Of a stretch of 64,000 nucleotides of DNA, positions 1 to 8,161 are shown one piece after another. The notes under the pieces were generated by a model, which was not told the DNA's origin, searched no databases, and saw nothing but the letters and a program-made list of their open reading frames with translations. How positions within the stretch are numbered: the stretch's first letter is position 1; every line of letters starts with the position of its first letter. Source of the DNA: Chrysophaeum taylorii (lineage: Eukaryota > Sar > Pelagophyceae > Pelagomonadales > Pelagomonadaceae); NCBI GenBank assembly GCA_029834535.1, contig JAQMWT010000081.1, positions 124,001-188,000 on the forward strand, given 5' to 3'. Position numbers and translations under genes: made by a program.

Positions 1-115
1 CGTCCACAATCTACCCTTTCTACTCCCCCCGTCTCATTGCCCACTGACCCTACTCCCACGCGCCATGGCGCTGGGAATAATAGCCTACGCCCAAAGCACT
101 AGGCTGGCCTCTGGC

Positions 116-150
<35 letters not shown>

Positions 151-225
151 CGTTAGTTAGTTCGTTAGTTAGTTCGTTAGTTCGTTAGTTAGTTCGTTAG
201 TTAGTTAGTTAGTTAGTTATCTCCG
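1..225. repeat. Intergenic DNA with a long (TTAG)n-type array
   Basis: No gene is visible. From about 119 to 219 the sequence is an array of TTAG units with interspersed TTCG variants. The same tetranucleotide forms the 3' tail of the SINE-like elements here, so the array may be the expanded tail of a truncated copy, but the 118 bases before it do not match the SINE body. Confidence 0.6.
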
Positions 226-260
226 GGTCCCTCCAATTAGGGTAAGGGTCAGGTAGGCCC

Positions 261-620
261 CTTACCCTGATCGCCGACCGCATGGTTGCGATGGAGGACG
301 GTGCCTCATGAATCCTGAGCCTTGCGAGGGCATCCGCCCTCCCGGCGTAGGTTGGCACCTATTCGCCTCTCGGGCGGGCCGGTTGGCAGCCGGAACGTTC
401 GCAGTGGGGCGGGGTATGGCCGGGGGGCGCAGACGGAAGGTTATCGACGAGTTGGTTGTCAGTCACATCGCGGTCTCCTCGTCGCATGGCGACAAGCTTG
501 ATGATCACTCTCCGCCGACCCACCTTTCGGCGCTCCTCGTCTACAGGCCCGTGATTCCGGACTGGCTCCTGTCGGTCCGGCCTGGCTCCCATGCTCGGGA
601 GAGGTCTGAAGTTAGTTCGT
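261..620 (+). repeat. SINE-like element copy A with (TTAG) tail
   Basis: About 360 bp. It starts CTTACCCTGATCGCCGAC, contains the block beginning GGTGCCTCATGAATCCTGAG, and ends in a short GTTAG/TTCG tail. The 7-bp TAGGCCC flanks it at 254-260 and 621-627 and is read as the target-site duplication. It interrupts Helitron-like copy A. The long forward reading frame from 308 runs through the SINE into helicase debris and is not a gene. Confidence 0.75.
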
Positions 621-627
621 TAGGCCC

Positions 628-1233
628 GCGAGCCAGCCAGCCATTGATCCTCCAAGCCGTCTACGGCGACCTCGCAGACTGTTTCCACGACCCGCGGCGG
701 CTCTTTCAGCGCGCCATTCTCACGCCTCGTCGAAACGATGTTGTCGATGCTGACAACGCGCACATGACCGCGGCCTTTTTTTCCCGGAGACGAGGCGTCG
801 GAGTTCTTTTCGGCCGACTAGGTTGGGTCGGAAGACGACGCCTCGCTCTCAAGAGTCGAGTTTTGAACTCCCCGACAACCAACGGCATGCTGACTTTGAT
901 CGCGAGCTTAAAGTCTTCGCAATCTCGACCCGTCGCACGGCCACTGCAACGGTACCAGATAAATGATCGATCGTGTCGTTGTCACCGAGGCTCCTCCAAC
1001 CTGTATCCCTTAAGGCCCGCCGACGCCAAGCGATCACCAAGAGCCAGGGCCAGACGCCCCGCGAGGTCGGCGTCCTCTTGGCGAAGCCCGTCTTCTGCCA
1101 CGTCCAGCTCTACGTGGCTCTCTGTCGATCGGCAACCCCGAGGATATCCTCTTCTTGGTCGACGACTCCACCCTACTCCACACGTGCTGCGCAATACCGA
1201 TAAGCCCCTCCCGGCGTCTACACGCGCACTATA
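628..1233 (+). pseudogene. PIF1/Helitron-type helicase fragment, decayed
   Basis: Across several frames the plus strand gives pieces of the C-terminal half of a PIF1-like Helitron helicase: an LFQRAILTPRRNDVVDADN-like segment near 700-760, an NSPTTNGM segment near 870, and ITKSQGQTPREVGVLLAKPVFCHVQLYVAL-like text at 1036-1120, the family's motif V/VI region (normally TINKSQGQT and GQLYVALSR). Frameshifts, stops and the missing RecA1 domain make it non-functional. Closely related fragments occur at 24560-25165 (minus) and 36440-37033 (plus). Confidence 0.75.
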
Positions 1234-1605
1234 GGTTAACTTACTGAGACCAGGTGAACTTACTGGAACCAGGTGAACTTACTGAAGTTAGAGATTGGGA
1301 CTAGGCGAACTTAGTGACCAGGTGAACTTACTGAGACCAAGTGTGCACTTACTGGGGCTTTCAGAGTAAACTCAAAGCTTAGCGGCGTGTGCGGATCAAA
1401 GCAGCTCAGATTGGCGGGGGTGAGAGCGACGAGCTCGAAGGAGAGTGGGGTGAGTGTGGGTTTACACCGAACTTACTGGGGTTAGAGATTGGGTTTACGC
1501 CGAATTTACTGGGGTTAGAGATTGGGACTAGGTGCACTTAACGGGAACAGGTGAACTTGCTGGGGTTAGAGATTGGGACTAGGTGAACTTACTGGCCTGC
1601 ACTTG
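1234..1605 (+). repeat. Helitron 3' subterminal minisatellite
   Basis: Tandem and interspersed units of roughly AGGTGAACTTACTGGGGTTAGAGATTGGGACT fill the segment, with a unique insert (about 1360-1470) also found in the other Helitron-like copies. Units contain CCAG...CTGG arms that could form small hairpins. The array ends at the 3' terminus CCTGCACTTG. Confidence 0.75.
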
Positions 1606-1726
1606 TACGAGTCTAACGACATCCGAGCTTTTATTTCCGGAAAAATCATATCATGAAGAAAATTTAAGTAGTGCACCCGCTTGAAATGAGGATCCGTTAT
1701 CGTGGGATGATGCCGTTGTAAGCCCT

Positions 1727-2644
1727 ATGATGGAATTCTCCCTCTTCGCGGCGAGTCGCTTCCCCCCGGTGTGGACGCCGCACAAACCGCGCGACGAGGA
1801 CAACATCGCTCGGGCCGTTTACGCGCGGCAGAAACTACTCGTCGAAATTCGAGCACGGCGGCGCAAAACGACGAAGCGCAAGGGCAGATGTGGCAAGCCG
1901 AAGCACTTGTGCCGCTGCCACAGGCCCGAGCGCGGGTGGTGGTGGTTTATCGTGGCGATGGTCGCTGTAGTGGCAGCGGGTCTCACTTTCAAGAAACCAG
2001 TGTCGCAGTACGACGCCTGCGTCGACTTGCACCAGCGCGGGCTGTTGAATGAGGCTCTCGCGGCATGTCGGGCCGCGGCTGATGCTCGTGCCCCCAACGC
2101 AGCAGAGGTCCGAAACACCCTCGGCCTTGTGCTCTATGACCTCGGCCGCCTCTCAGACGCCGTCACCGTCCACGCTAGCGCGGCTGACGCGGATCCGCAC
2201 AACTTCGAGCTCACCCACGCGGCTTTCCGCCTCGCTGCCCTCGTCACGGACCTCCTCGTCAACCGCCTCGTCCCCCTCGGCCTCGACAAGGGCTTCTTGA
2301 ACGTAGTCCTCTCGCCCCAAGGGAAGACGCGCCTGACGCTCCAGCCATCGGACACCTACCTCGAGACGTCCCTCGTGCCACCCGCGATCGAGACCTGCTA
2401 CAAATTCCGCCCGTGTCGCGCTGCCCTCGACCACGCGGTCAAGACGAGATTCCTGCACCAGCGCCCGCTTGGCGCGTCATTCCTCGGCGCCGACGCGAAG
2501 ACGGCGCTCCGGGACGACTTCAATTACATCCTCGACGTGCTGCGACGTCGTGGTGGTGGTTCTCGTTACGAAGCCAGCACGCCTCTACTCCCGCCCGTGC
2601 TCATCGAGGCGATGGCCCACAAATTCCTCGCCGTCCTCGAATAG
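1727..2644 (+). CDS. Single-pass membrane protein with TPR-like repeats
   Basis: Predicted 305-residue protein of unknown function. Residues 1-68 are basic and Cys/His-containing, followed by one strong transmembrane helix at about 71-88 (WWWFIVAMVAVVAAGL). Residues about 94-165 look like two helical TPR units (CVDLHQRGLLNEALAAC; NTLGLVLYDLGRLSDAV), implying a protein-binding region after the membrane anchor. The C-terminal 140 residues are not recognised. An ATG follows AGCCCT; a second in-frame ATG is the next codon. It is GC-rich like the other host genes and lies 120 bp after Helitron-like copy A. TPR assignment is by eye; a Sel1-like repeat is the alternative. Confidence 0.65.
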   Translation: MMEFSLFAASRFPPVWTPHKPRDEDNIARAVYARQKLLVEIRARRRKTTKRKGRCGKPKHLCRCHRPERGWWWFIVAMVAVVAAGLTFKKPVSQYDACVDLHQRGLLNEALAACRAAADARAPNAAEVRNTLGLVLYDLGRLSDAVTVHASAADADPHNFELTHAAFRLAALVTDLLVNRLVPLGLDKGFLNVVLSPQGKTRLTLQPSDTYLETSLVPPAIETCYKFRPCRAALDHAVKTRFLHQRPLGASFLGADAKTALRDDFNYILDVLRRRGGGSRYEASTPLLPPVLIEAMAHKFLAVLE

Positions 2645-2869
2645 TGGTCTTCGCACTTTGAGGATCGGCAACATCGCCAACACTTCCGGGGGTGTCGGGA
2701 TCTCCGTCATGACCGGCAGCTCCTCCTCCTCCTCGTCGTCGTCGTCCTGGAGACGGAGCCGCGAGAAGAGCTCCTTGACGCCCGCGGGGGTCCGAGACCT
2801 TCGGAACATGAGCGGCGCTTCATCCATAACACTTCCAAAAAGGAGATGTTTGTGTGTTTGTTTCCACAC
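2585..2869 (-). CDS. Possible small acidic protein or terminal exon (hypothetical)
   Basis: A 94-codon open frame (internal Met at about residue 15) contains an acidic run (DDDDEEEEE) followed by LPVMTEIPTPPEVLAMLPILKV, which reads like real protein rather than a shadow. It overlaps the last 60 bp of the TPR gene on the opposite strand, and the final 20 codons overlap coding DNA, so it may instead end at a splice site near 2655. No family is recognised. Treat as tentative. Confidence 0.3.
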   Translation of the reverse strand: MWKQTHKHLLFGSVMDEAPLMFRRSRTPAGVKELFSRLRLQDDDDEEEEELPVMTEIPTPPEVLAMLPILKVRRPLFEDGEEFVGHRLDEHGRE

Positions 2870-2904
2870 ACAGAGATCCGTTGGGAAACGTTTGTCTCTC
2901 TATT

Positions 2905-3043
2905 GAGGGTTTAGGCTCAGGTAGGCGCGCGAGGCAGAAAAGGAAGGTAGGGCGAGTGGGCGAGTGAATGTGGGGTTAGAGATCAGGTGAACTTACTGGG
3001 GTTAGAGATAATGGGACTAGGCGAACTTAACCCCCTGCACTTG
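2905..3043 (+). mobile_element. Internally deleted Helitron-like fragment (copy 3)
   Basis: About 139 bp. It begins with the AGGGTTTAGGCTCAGGTAGGC variant found at the start of the helicase block in other copies, skips the helicase, has two minisatellite units, and ends CCTGCACTTG followed by T. It lies just upstream of the DsbA-like gene that lacks its first exon. Confidence 0.65.
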
Positions 3044-3320
3044 TACATACCACGTCTCGATTGAGAAAGAGAAGATTCCGTGAGAACCTTCTGCCAGGCT
3101 GGTCTGACGACCTCTTTGGACATCGATTTTGGCATATTCGAAGCATACAACCACAACGAGGACTTGTTTGCGCGCGATGAAGAATCTTGCGCTCGGCTCG
3201 TGGACGGGCCCCGCGCGGCCTACCAGGCTCGCGCTCGAAGCTGACTGGACGACGTGCACGCAATGACCCCACGGGTGCGTTTGTCCCTTTACTTCCTGAT
3301 AAAGACGCGCGCGTTACAGG

Positions 3321-4052
3321 TACATCGGGAAGAAGAACGTGTGGTTGGGCTTGGACAGCTTCCACGCGGCGCATCCCGATGTTGGCGTCGAGCTGAACGT
3401 CGTGCGGCACCCGTACTCGTTCAACGCCGATTCTAAGACCCCCTACGGGAGCCGGTATCCCGTGGGGAAAGACACCCCCGAAGGAAAGGAGCCGACGTGG
3501 CACGAGTCGTTGCTCGACTACAGCGGCGGGTCTGCGGCGCAGCGCGAGTTCACGGAAAAGTCGATGTACGACCTCGGCCGTCGCGTCGGCATAACTCTGG
3601 ATTACAACGTTCAGACGAACTGGCAGCCTGTGGATTCTCAGCGCGCGATGCTGTGGGCCGCTCGATTCGGGAAACAGGAACTCTTTATGGACGCTCTCGG
3701 TCGCCGCCACTTTGAGCAGCGCGAGAGCGCCTCGCACCGCGCGACTGTTCTTGCCGCCGCCAAAGAGGCCGGCCTCGACGAGGCTGACCTCGCCGCCTTC
3801 CTCGATACGGACGAGCTCGAGAAGGAAGTCTGGGCGAGCTACGCGTCTACGATCTACGACAAGGGCATTCATGCCATACCCTACTTTATCTTCGGTCTCC
3901 CAGACCACAAGAGCCCCTTCCGCCCCAACGGAATTTCCGAGCCAGTCGTCGTCCGGGGATCGGGGGATCCCGAAACCTTCAGAGGCGTCTTCGAGACCCT
4001 CTGGACCCGCCATCAGGCCGCCGCCGCCGCCGCCGCCGGCGAAGCCAAATAA
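3321..4052 (+). CDS. DsbA/FrnE-like thioredoxin-fold oxidoreductase, first exon missing
   Basis: The frame from YIGKKNVWLGLDSF to the C-terminus matches DSBA-fold proteins of the FrnE/2-hydroxychromene-2-carboxylate isomerase type (PYGSRYPVG..., GITLDYNVQTNW, the Ala-rich helical insertion, and the GIHAIPYFIF cis-Pro segment). In that family the N-terminal strand carries CPWCYIG, so this exon starts exactly after the active-site Cys. An acceptor-like ACAG precedes it at 3316-3319. No upstream exon encoding the CxxC is found between 2650 and 3320. The Helitron-like fragment ending at 3043 may have displaced it, or the exon may lie further upstream. About 244 codons are present; the C-terminus ends in an Ala run. 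Confidence 0.7.
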   Translation, partial: YIGKKNVWLGLDSFHAAHPDVGVELNVVRHPYSFNADSKTPYGSRYPVGKDTPEGKEPTWHESLLDYSGGSAAQREFTEKSMYDLGRRVGITLDYNVQTNWQPVDSQRAMLWAARFGKQELFMDALGRRHFEQRESASHRATVLAAAKEAGLDEADLAAFLDTDELEKEVWASYASTIYDKGIHAIPYFIFGLPDHKSPFRPNGISEPVVVRGSGDPETFRGVFETLWTRHQAAAAAAAGEAK

Positions 4053-4406
4053 GTATTCTTCCTGTTGAAACTTGGCGTTCTTCCTTTCTTTCTTTCTTTC
4101 TTTCTTTCTTTGTTTCTTTCTATAAGCTGCTGCTTGCGCACCCGTCCGCTCGCGGTGTCGCGTCCCGATGTTATGACGATGTCGCTGCTTTCTCTTCGCA
4201 ATGAAGTGGCCGCGATGTCCGACCCCTCCCTCGGCGCGACTTTTCTGCGGGCGGGCGGGCGGGCGGGCGGGTGGGCTTTCGATGGGGGCGCCTGAGTCTC
4301 TGCCTCTTATCGACTACCTGAGCACTCTAATGGATAGGATCATACGATCACCCCCCCCCCCTCCGTGCTATTACCGTAACCACCTCAATACTCTATTAGC
4401 CTGACA
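4053..4406. repeat. Convergent intergenic gap with simple repeats
   Basis: Between two convergent genes. It holds a (CTTT)n tract at about 4080-4120, a GGGC array at 4248-4272 that could form a G-quadruplex, and a C9 run near 4351. No gene is seen. Confidence 0.7.
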
Positions 4407-6749
4407 TCACGTCGTCGTGGAGTCATTAAAAGCGTCGTCGTCGTCGTGGCCGTCGCCTGGGGCGTCGTCGAGGGGGAGTCTGGGCGCGAATTGTGCTCGT
4501 AGGTCGGGCGAGCGGAGCAGCCGGGCGACTCGGTCGAGCCTGCGGCCGAGGCGGCTCGCTGCTTCGGCGCGCTTGGCTGCCTGCGCGCGGTAGAGCTCGA
4601 GGCGGTTGCGGTCGCGGGGAATGTCGCTGATGACCGCGACCTTGGAGTCTCCCGGCTGGTCGTTGACGCACTTGGCGAAGGCTGTCGGCGAACGGAGCGG
4701 GCTTTCCGGGTGGTGGTGGTGGTGATCGTCGTCGAGGTTGTTCAAGCCGAGCTGGTCGCGGCAGGCGTCGGGGTCGGGGAGGGCTTCGTCGTGGGCGTAG
4801 TCGTCGTCGTCGCTCTCCGACTCGGAGAGAACGTCGTCGGCGTCGGGTCCGGCGAGAGGGAGCGGGACCGCAGCCTCGACGGCCCAACCTCGAAGGTGGT
4901 ACTGCTCGGACAGGCAACCGAGCGCCGACGCGCGCCTTTCGCGTTTCGGTCTAAAAGCGACCGAGGGCTCGGGGAAGTTTGCGTAGGCCGACATGGTGAG
5001 GGCGCTGCGGTTCGCTGCGACGCGCGCCGCGAGGGACGGCGGCCGTTCCAGCTTCCGCACGCGGAGCGGCCACGATAGCGAAGCTTCGTCCTCGAGCGGC
5101 GGCCTCTGGTACGGCACGTCGTCGGGCCGGGGGGCGAGGAGTGCCCAGCCGTCGACGGCGGGCGGCGAAAGCAGCGACGTGTCGGAGAGGTGGATGCTCG
5201 AGGGATTTGACGCGAGTTTCGCGGCAACCGCGAGGACCTCGTCCTCCTCCGCCCCTTCTTCCGGAGCTTTGTCGGGCTCGAAGAGCGTTCTGGTTTTCGT
5301 CCAGTCGCTCGTCGACGTCTCGCGCGGCGCGCGGACGGCCGACTCGTCGAGCGCGGGCGGGCGAGGGTCGCGGTCGATGTCTACCGGCACAAATACTCTC
5401 GGCGGCTCGAAGGGGCCATAGTTGAGCGCCAGGAGAAGCGGGTCTGCGTCCTCGAGTTCGAAAACTTGGTCGTCTTCTTCCTCGTCCAATTGGATCTCGC
5501 CGATTGCTATCGGGCTACGGGGGGCGGGCGGGGGCGAGACGCCCGGGAACGCGACGGGCGCCCACCGTACCTCGTCCAAGTCGCCCGGGATCTCCATACC
5601 CTCGTACAGCGTCTCGACGACGGCCGGCTTCTCCTCTCGACGCGAGTAAGGCACGTACTGTTTCGCGGGCACCGCGCGCGAAACGAGCTCCGCGTCAATC
5701 GCCGCGCGCTTTCTCTCGGCCTCCTCGGCATCGACGTTACTCAACTCCGCGACGCTCACCTCGCGCAAGCGCCGCCGACTCTCCGCCACGTAGCTCTCCT
5801 CGGCAAGCAGCGCCTCCATCGCCGCCACGACGTCCTCCAAGCGCCGGTCGGCACGTTTTTCCGGCCCGACATCCAGCCGCTCCTGCTGCTCGGGCTCCTC
5901 GGCTTCGCGAGGTGCGTTCTGTTCGTCGTTATTGCTGAGTGCTGCTGGCGCAGCAGCAACAGCAGCAGCAGCAGCAGCAAGTGGCCGCGCTTCTTGGGTT
6001 CTCTTCTTGGTCCTCGAGACGGCGTTCCCCACGACGTCGACGATCCGCGGCGCCGAATCGAGCTGCGAGACGTCGAGCTCGAGCCGCATCGTTGCCGTAC
6101 CCAGCTTGGTGGGCGTGTACTTGACGCGGATCCTGACGGTGGACTCGCCGGGAATGACGCCCTCGAGCGGCGTCAGCAACTCGAACTGGGCATCGGGTTT
6201 CGAGACTCTGATTCGGTACTCGAAAGCTACCGGAACGTCGCAGCGCACGTCCAGCGACGCGACGACTGCTTCTCGAACAAAGCACGCCCCGAAGTCGAGG
6301 CGGCTCGCGATGTCTTCGTACTCGAGGACGGGGTAAGCGTGTATCGGCACCAGCAGCGTCTCGTCCTTGCATTCGACCTTGACTGCGTCGTAATAGTAAC
6401 GCCACTCGTCGGGCGTAAAGTCAACCCACAACACCTCCGCCATCCCGGGCGCGACGCGGCCCTTCTTCTGCCACCGCATGTGAAATTGCGAACTCTGCGG
6501 CCCCACCACATGCAGCCGCTGGCCGATCGACGCAATATTCACGAGGCGCAGGCACGCAGACTGAGTCTTTCCTACTTGAAAGCCGGCGAAGTGCACAACG
6601 GCCGGTTGCGCGCTGAAGAACGACGACGCCTTCCCACCCTGCGTCGTGCAAGGCGTCTGCCGCACTAACCGGGGTGGCACCGGATCCTCGCGCGGACGTG
6701 TCAGCACCACTTCTTTCGGGGGGGAACTCGGATCATCGGCGCCCGACAT
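4407..6749 (-). CDS. CFAP221: Cilia- and flagella-associated protein 221 (PCDP1/FAP221 homologue)
   Basis: Predicted 780 residues. Residues about 45-250 match the CFAP221 N-terminus very closely: AQPAVVHFAGFQVGK, DFTPDEWRYYYDAV, LLVPIHAYPVLE, then two ASH/MSP-type immunoglobulin-like beta domains (YTPTKLGTATMRL). The rest is acidic and charged, with an internal poly-Ala (about 290-305), poly-Asp/poly-His stretches and a coiled-coil-like C-terminus. In known systems this protein sits in the C1d projection of the axonemal central pair and binds calmodulin, so the organism builds motile 9+2 flagella. The start chosen is the first ATG (6749), with an in-frame GTG/TTG-only extension upstream. Encoded as one exon. 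Confidence 0.88.
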   Translation of the reverse strand: MSGADDPSSPPKEVVLTRPREDPVPPRLVRQTPCTTQGGKASSFFSAQPAVVHFAGFQVGKTQSACLRLVNIASIGQRLHVVGPQSSQFHMRWQKKGRVAPGMAEVLWVDFTPDEWRYYYDAVKVECKDETLLVPIHAYPVLEYEDIASRLDFGACFVREAVVASLDVRCDVPVAFEYRIRVSKPDAQFELLTPLEGVIPGESTVRIRVKYTPTKLGTATMRLELDVSQLDSAPRIVDVVGNAVSRTKKRTQEARPLAAAAAAVAAAPAALSNNDEQNAPREAEEPEQQERLDVGPEKRADRRLEDVVAAMEALLAEESYVAESRRRLREVSVAELSNVDAEEAERKRAAIDAELVSRAVPAKQYVPYSRREEKPAVVETLYEGMEIPGDLDEVRWAPVAFPGVSPPPAPRSPIAIGEIQLDEEEDDQVFELEDADPLLLALNYGPFEPPRVFVPVDIDRDPRPPALDESAVRAPRETSTSDWTKTRTLFEPDKAPEEGAEEDEVLAVAAKLASNPSSIHLSDTSLLSPPAVDGWALLAPRPDDVPYQRPPLEDEASLSWPLRVRKLERPPSLAARVAANRSALTMSAYANFPEPSVAFRPKRERRASALGCLSEQYHLRGWAVEAAVPLPLAGPDADDVLSESESDDDDYAHDEALPDPDACRDQLGLNNLDDDHHHHHPESPLRSPTAFAKCVNDQPGDSKVAVISDIPRDRNRLELYRAQAAKRAEAASRLGRRLDRVARLLRSPDLRAQFAPRLPLDDAPGDGHDDDDAFNDSTTT

Positions 6750-7068
6750 CTCGTGTTTAACGCCGCCACCAGGGGTCGGCCTAAGAAGGGGGGGGGGGGG
6801 TCGATTGTCGACTTGGAGAAGTGAGGACGCAGGTCTTGCAGACACGTGCCTCGAGGGCAAAAGGACCCCGAGGCCTAGTCGGGGTCATCGTCGAGGGGGC
6901 CCGCCCCGCCCCGCCCCGCCCCGCCCCACCCGCAGGTCGTGCGATGTGCGACAGGGTTTTTTCTCCGAGAGCGTCGTAAGCAAAAGAGGCACCACCGCTA
7001 CGTGCACCCCCTCGAGGTGTGAAGCGGGGGAAAGAATGCCGCGCTCATAACCACAGCCCACTACAGTT

Positions 7069-7105
<37 letters not shown>

Positions 7106-7158
7106 AGGCGTTTTTTTTTTTGCGCAGCAAAGCGGGTGAACATAATAAAACTACGGTC
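6750..7158. repeat. Intergenic region with repeats and a block shared with Helitron cargo
   Basis: Upstream of CFAP221 and downstream of PSMB2. It holds a G10 run near 6787, a CCCCG array at about 6900-6930, and a (GAC)n run at about 7070-7105. The segment at about 6873-6955 (containing CCTAGTCGGGGTCATCG, then CAGGTCGTGCGATGTGCGAC) resembles 34834-34935, the first unique DNA to the right of the gypsy LTR. No gene is supported. Confidence 0.6.
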
Positions 7159-7755
7159 TTACGCGGCAGCAAGCACCGGCTGAGGGAGGTCGCGCGTGCC
7201 GTTGTGGTCGACGATCTTGATGGTGAATTTCGGGAGTGAAACGAGGAAGCGGACTTGGAGCTCGGCGATGCACTTGCGGATGATCTCGATGCCCTCCTCC
7301 TCCGTTAGTCCGTCTTTCCACTCGCGGTCGAGTATGGAGAGAACGAAGTTGGAGGCGTAGCCGTGGCACCCAAAATTGACTTTGTTGCACGAGGCGAGGT
7401 AGTCAATGTAGTAGAGAGAAGCGCCGTCTCCGGCGTCGTAGCCGCCGAGAAGGAGGTTCGTCTGGTATGGTCCGCGTCGGAGCGCGGTCGCCAGCTCGCC
7501 ACGGATGAAGTTGCTCGCCGCGCGCGTCGACAGCGCGAGCCCAGAGTTTATCTCGTACAAAGCCATGTTCTTCTGGACGTACTCGGTGAATGCGACGCTG
7601 TCCGCCGCAACCCCCGCGGACCCCAACAGCTTGAACTTGTCGAGGACCAGCACCTTGTCCTCGTCCTGCTTGAACACCACGATTGACCGCGCCGCCGATC
7701 GATCGGCAGCCACGATCGCGAATCCCTTGCCTACCAGACCGATTGTCGTCTCCAT
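7159..7755 (-). CDS. PSMB2: 20S proteasome subunit beta type-2 (beta4)
   Basis: Predicted 198 residues, the usual length of this subunit. It aligns throughout with PSMB2: METTIGLVGKGFAIVAADR, VQKNMALYEINSGLALS, the LLLGGYDAGDGASLYYIDYLA segment, HGYASNFVLSILDR and the C-terminal KFTIKIVDHNGTRDL. There is no propeptide and no N-terminal catalytic Thr, as expected for the inactive beta4 subunit, which is structural in the beta ring. The start ATG is unambiguous because the family begins with ME. Single exon. It lies downstream of nothing on the same strand and probably has its own promoter in the 7756-8161 gap. Confidence 0.95.
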   Translation of the reverse strand: METTIGLVGKGFAIVAADRSAARSIVVFKQDEDKVLVLDKFKLLGSAGVAADSVAFTEYVQKNMALYEINSGLALSTRAASNFIRGELATALRRGPYQTNLLLGGYDAGDGASLYYIDYLASCNKVNFGCHGYASNFVLSILDREWKDGLTEEEGIEIIRKCIAELQVRFLVSLPKFTIKIVDHNGTRDLPQPVLAAA

Positions 7756-8161
7756 CGCTCTTGTTTAGAACCACGAACAAATCAACCTTACCCTTGCCAC
7801 CTTCAAAGTTGGGCTGGCGGCTCGGTGTGTCGTCTGGACTCAAATGACCTTCACCACCACCAAGCCGCAGTAGTAGCAAGCGATTCCATCAGAATATAAT
7901 CATCATAAGTATCTTCTTCCAACTCGTCAAACTCACGAGCTCGCTGTCGTCCCCGCGCGCTATTCCAAGTTTCGCGATCCTGATGCCGCCGCCGAGCCGA
8001 GCGCCGCTGGACAATCATGACGCGACCACCGCTCCAGCATCACCTACATCCGTGATCATCAACACCTATAGATCCGCCGCCGCCGCCGCCGCCGCACGTT
8101 GAGGGAGGTCCATTATGATATGTGCGGCTATTTAGGGCCGCGCGGAACTTAGTAGTCTGCG
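7756..8161. other. Intergenic gap, probable PSMB2 promoter side
   Basis: No open frame of interest. A (CCG)n tract lies at about 8073-8095. The PSMB2 ATG is at the left edge and the 3' end of the membrane-protein gene at the right edge. Confidence 0.55.

Larger units (their letters stand above)
226..1605 (+). mobile_element. Helitron-like element copy A (3' part)
   Basis: This stretch matches the two Helitron-like copies at 23731-37521 and 25198-37313: a conserved AGGGTAAGG-TCAGGTAGG block, a decayed helicase fragment, then a minisatellite ending in CCTGCACTTG directly before a T. The 5' terminus (TCCTWACTRC) is not found, so the copy is 5' truncated or begins outside the window. A SINE-like element is inserted at 261-620. 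It lies upstream of the TPR gene at 1727. Confidence 0.7.

Noticed and set aside
119..219. Telomeric repeat array
   Set aside because: The unit is the tetranucleotide TTAG with TTCG variants, it is internal, and the same unit is the tail of the SINE-like elements.
308..1234. 308-codon forward open frame as a gene
   Set aside because: It runs through a SINE-like copy and then helicase debris in shifting frames; the same DNA elsewhere in the window does not keep the frame open.
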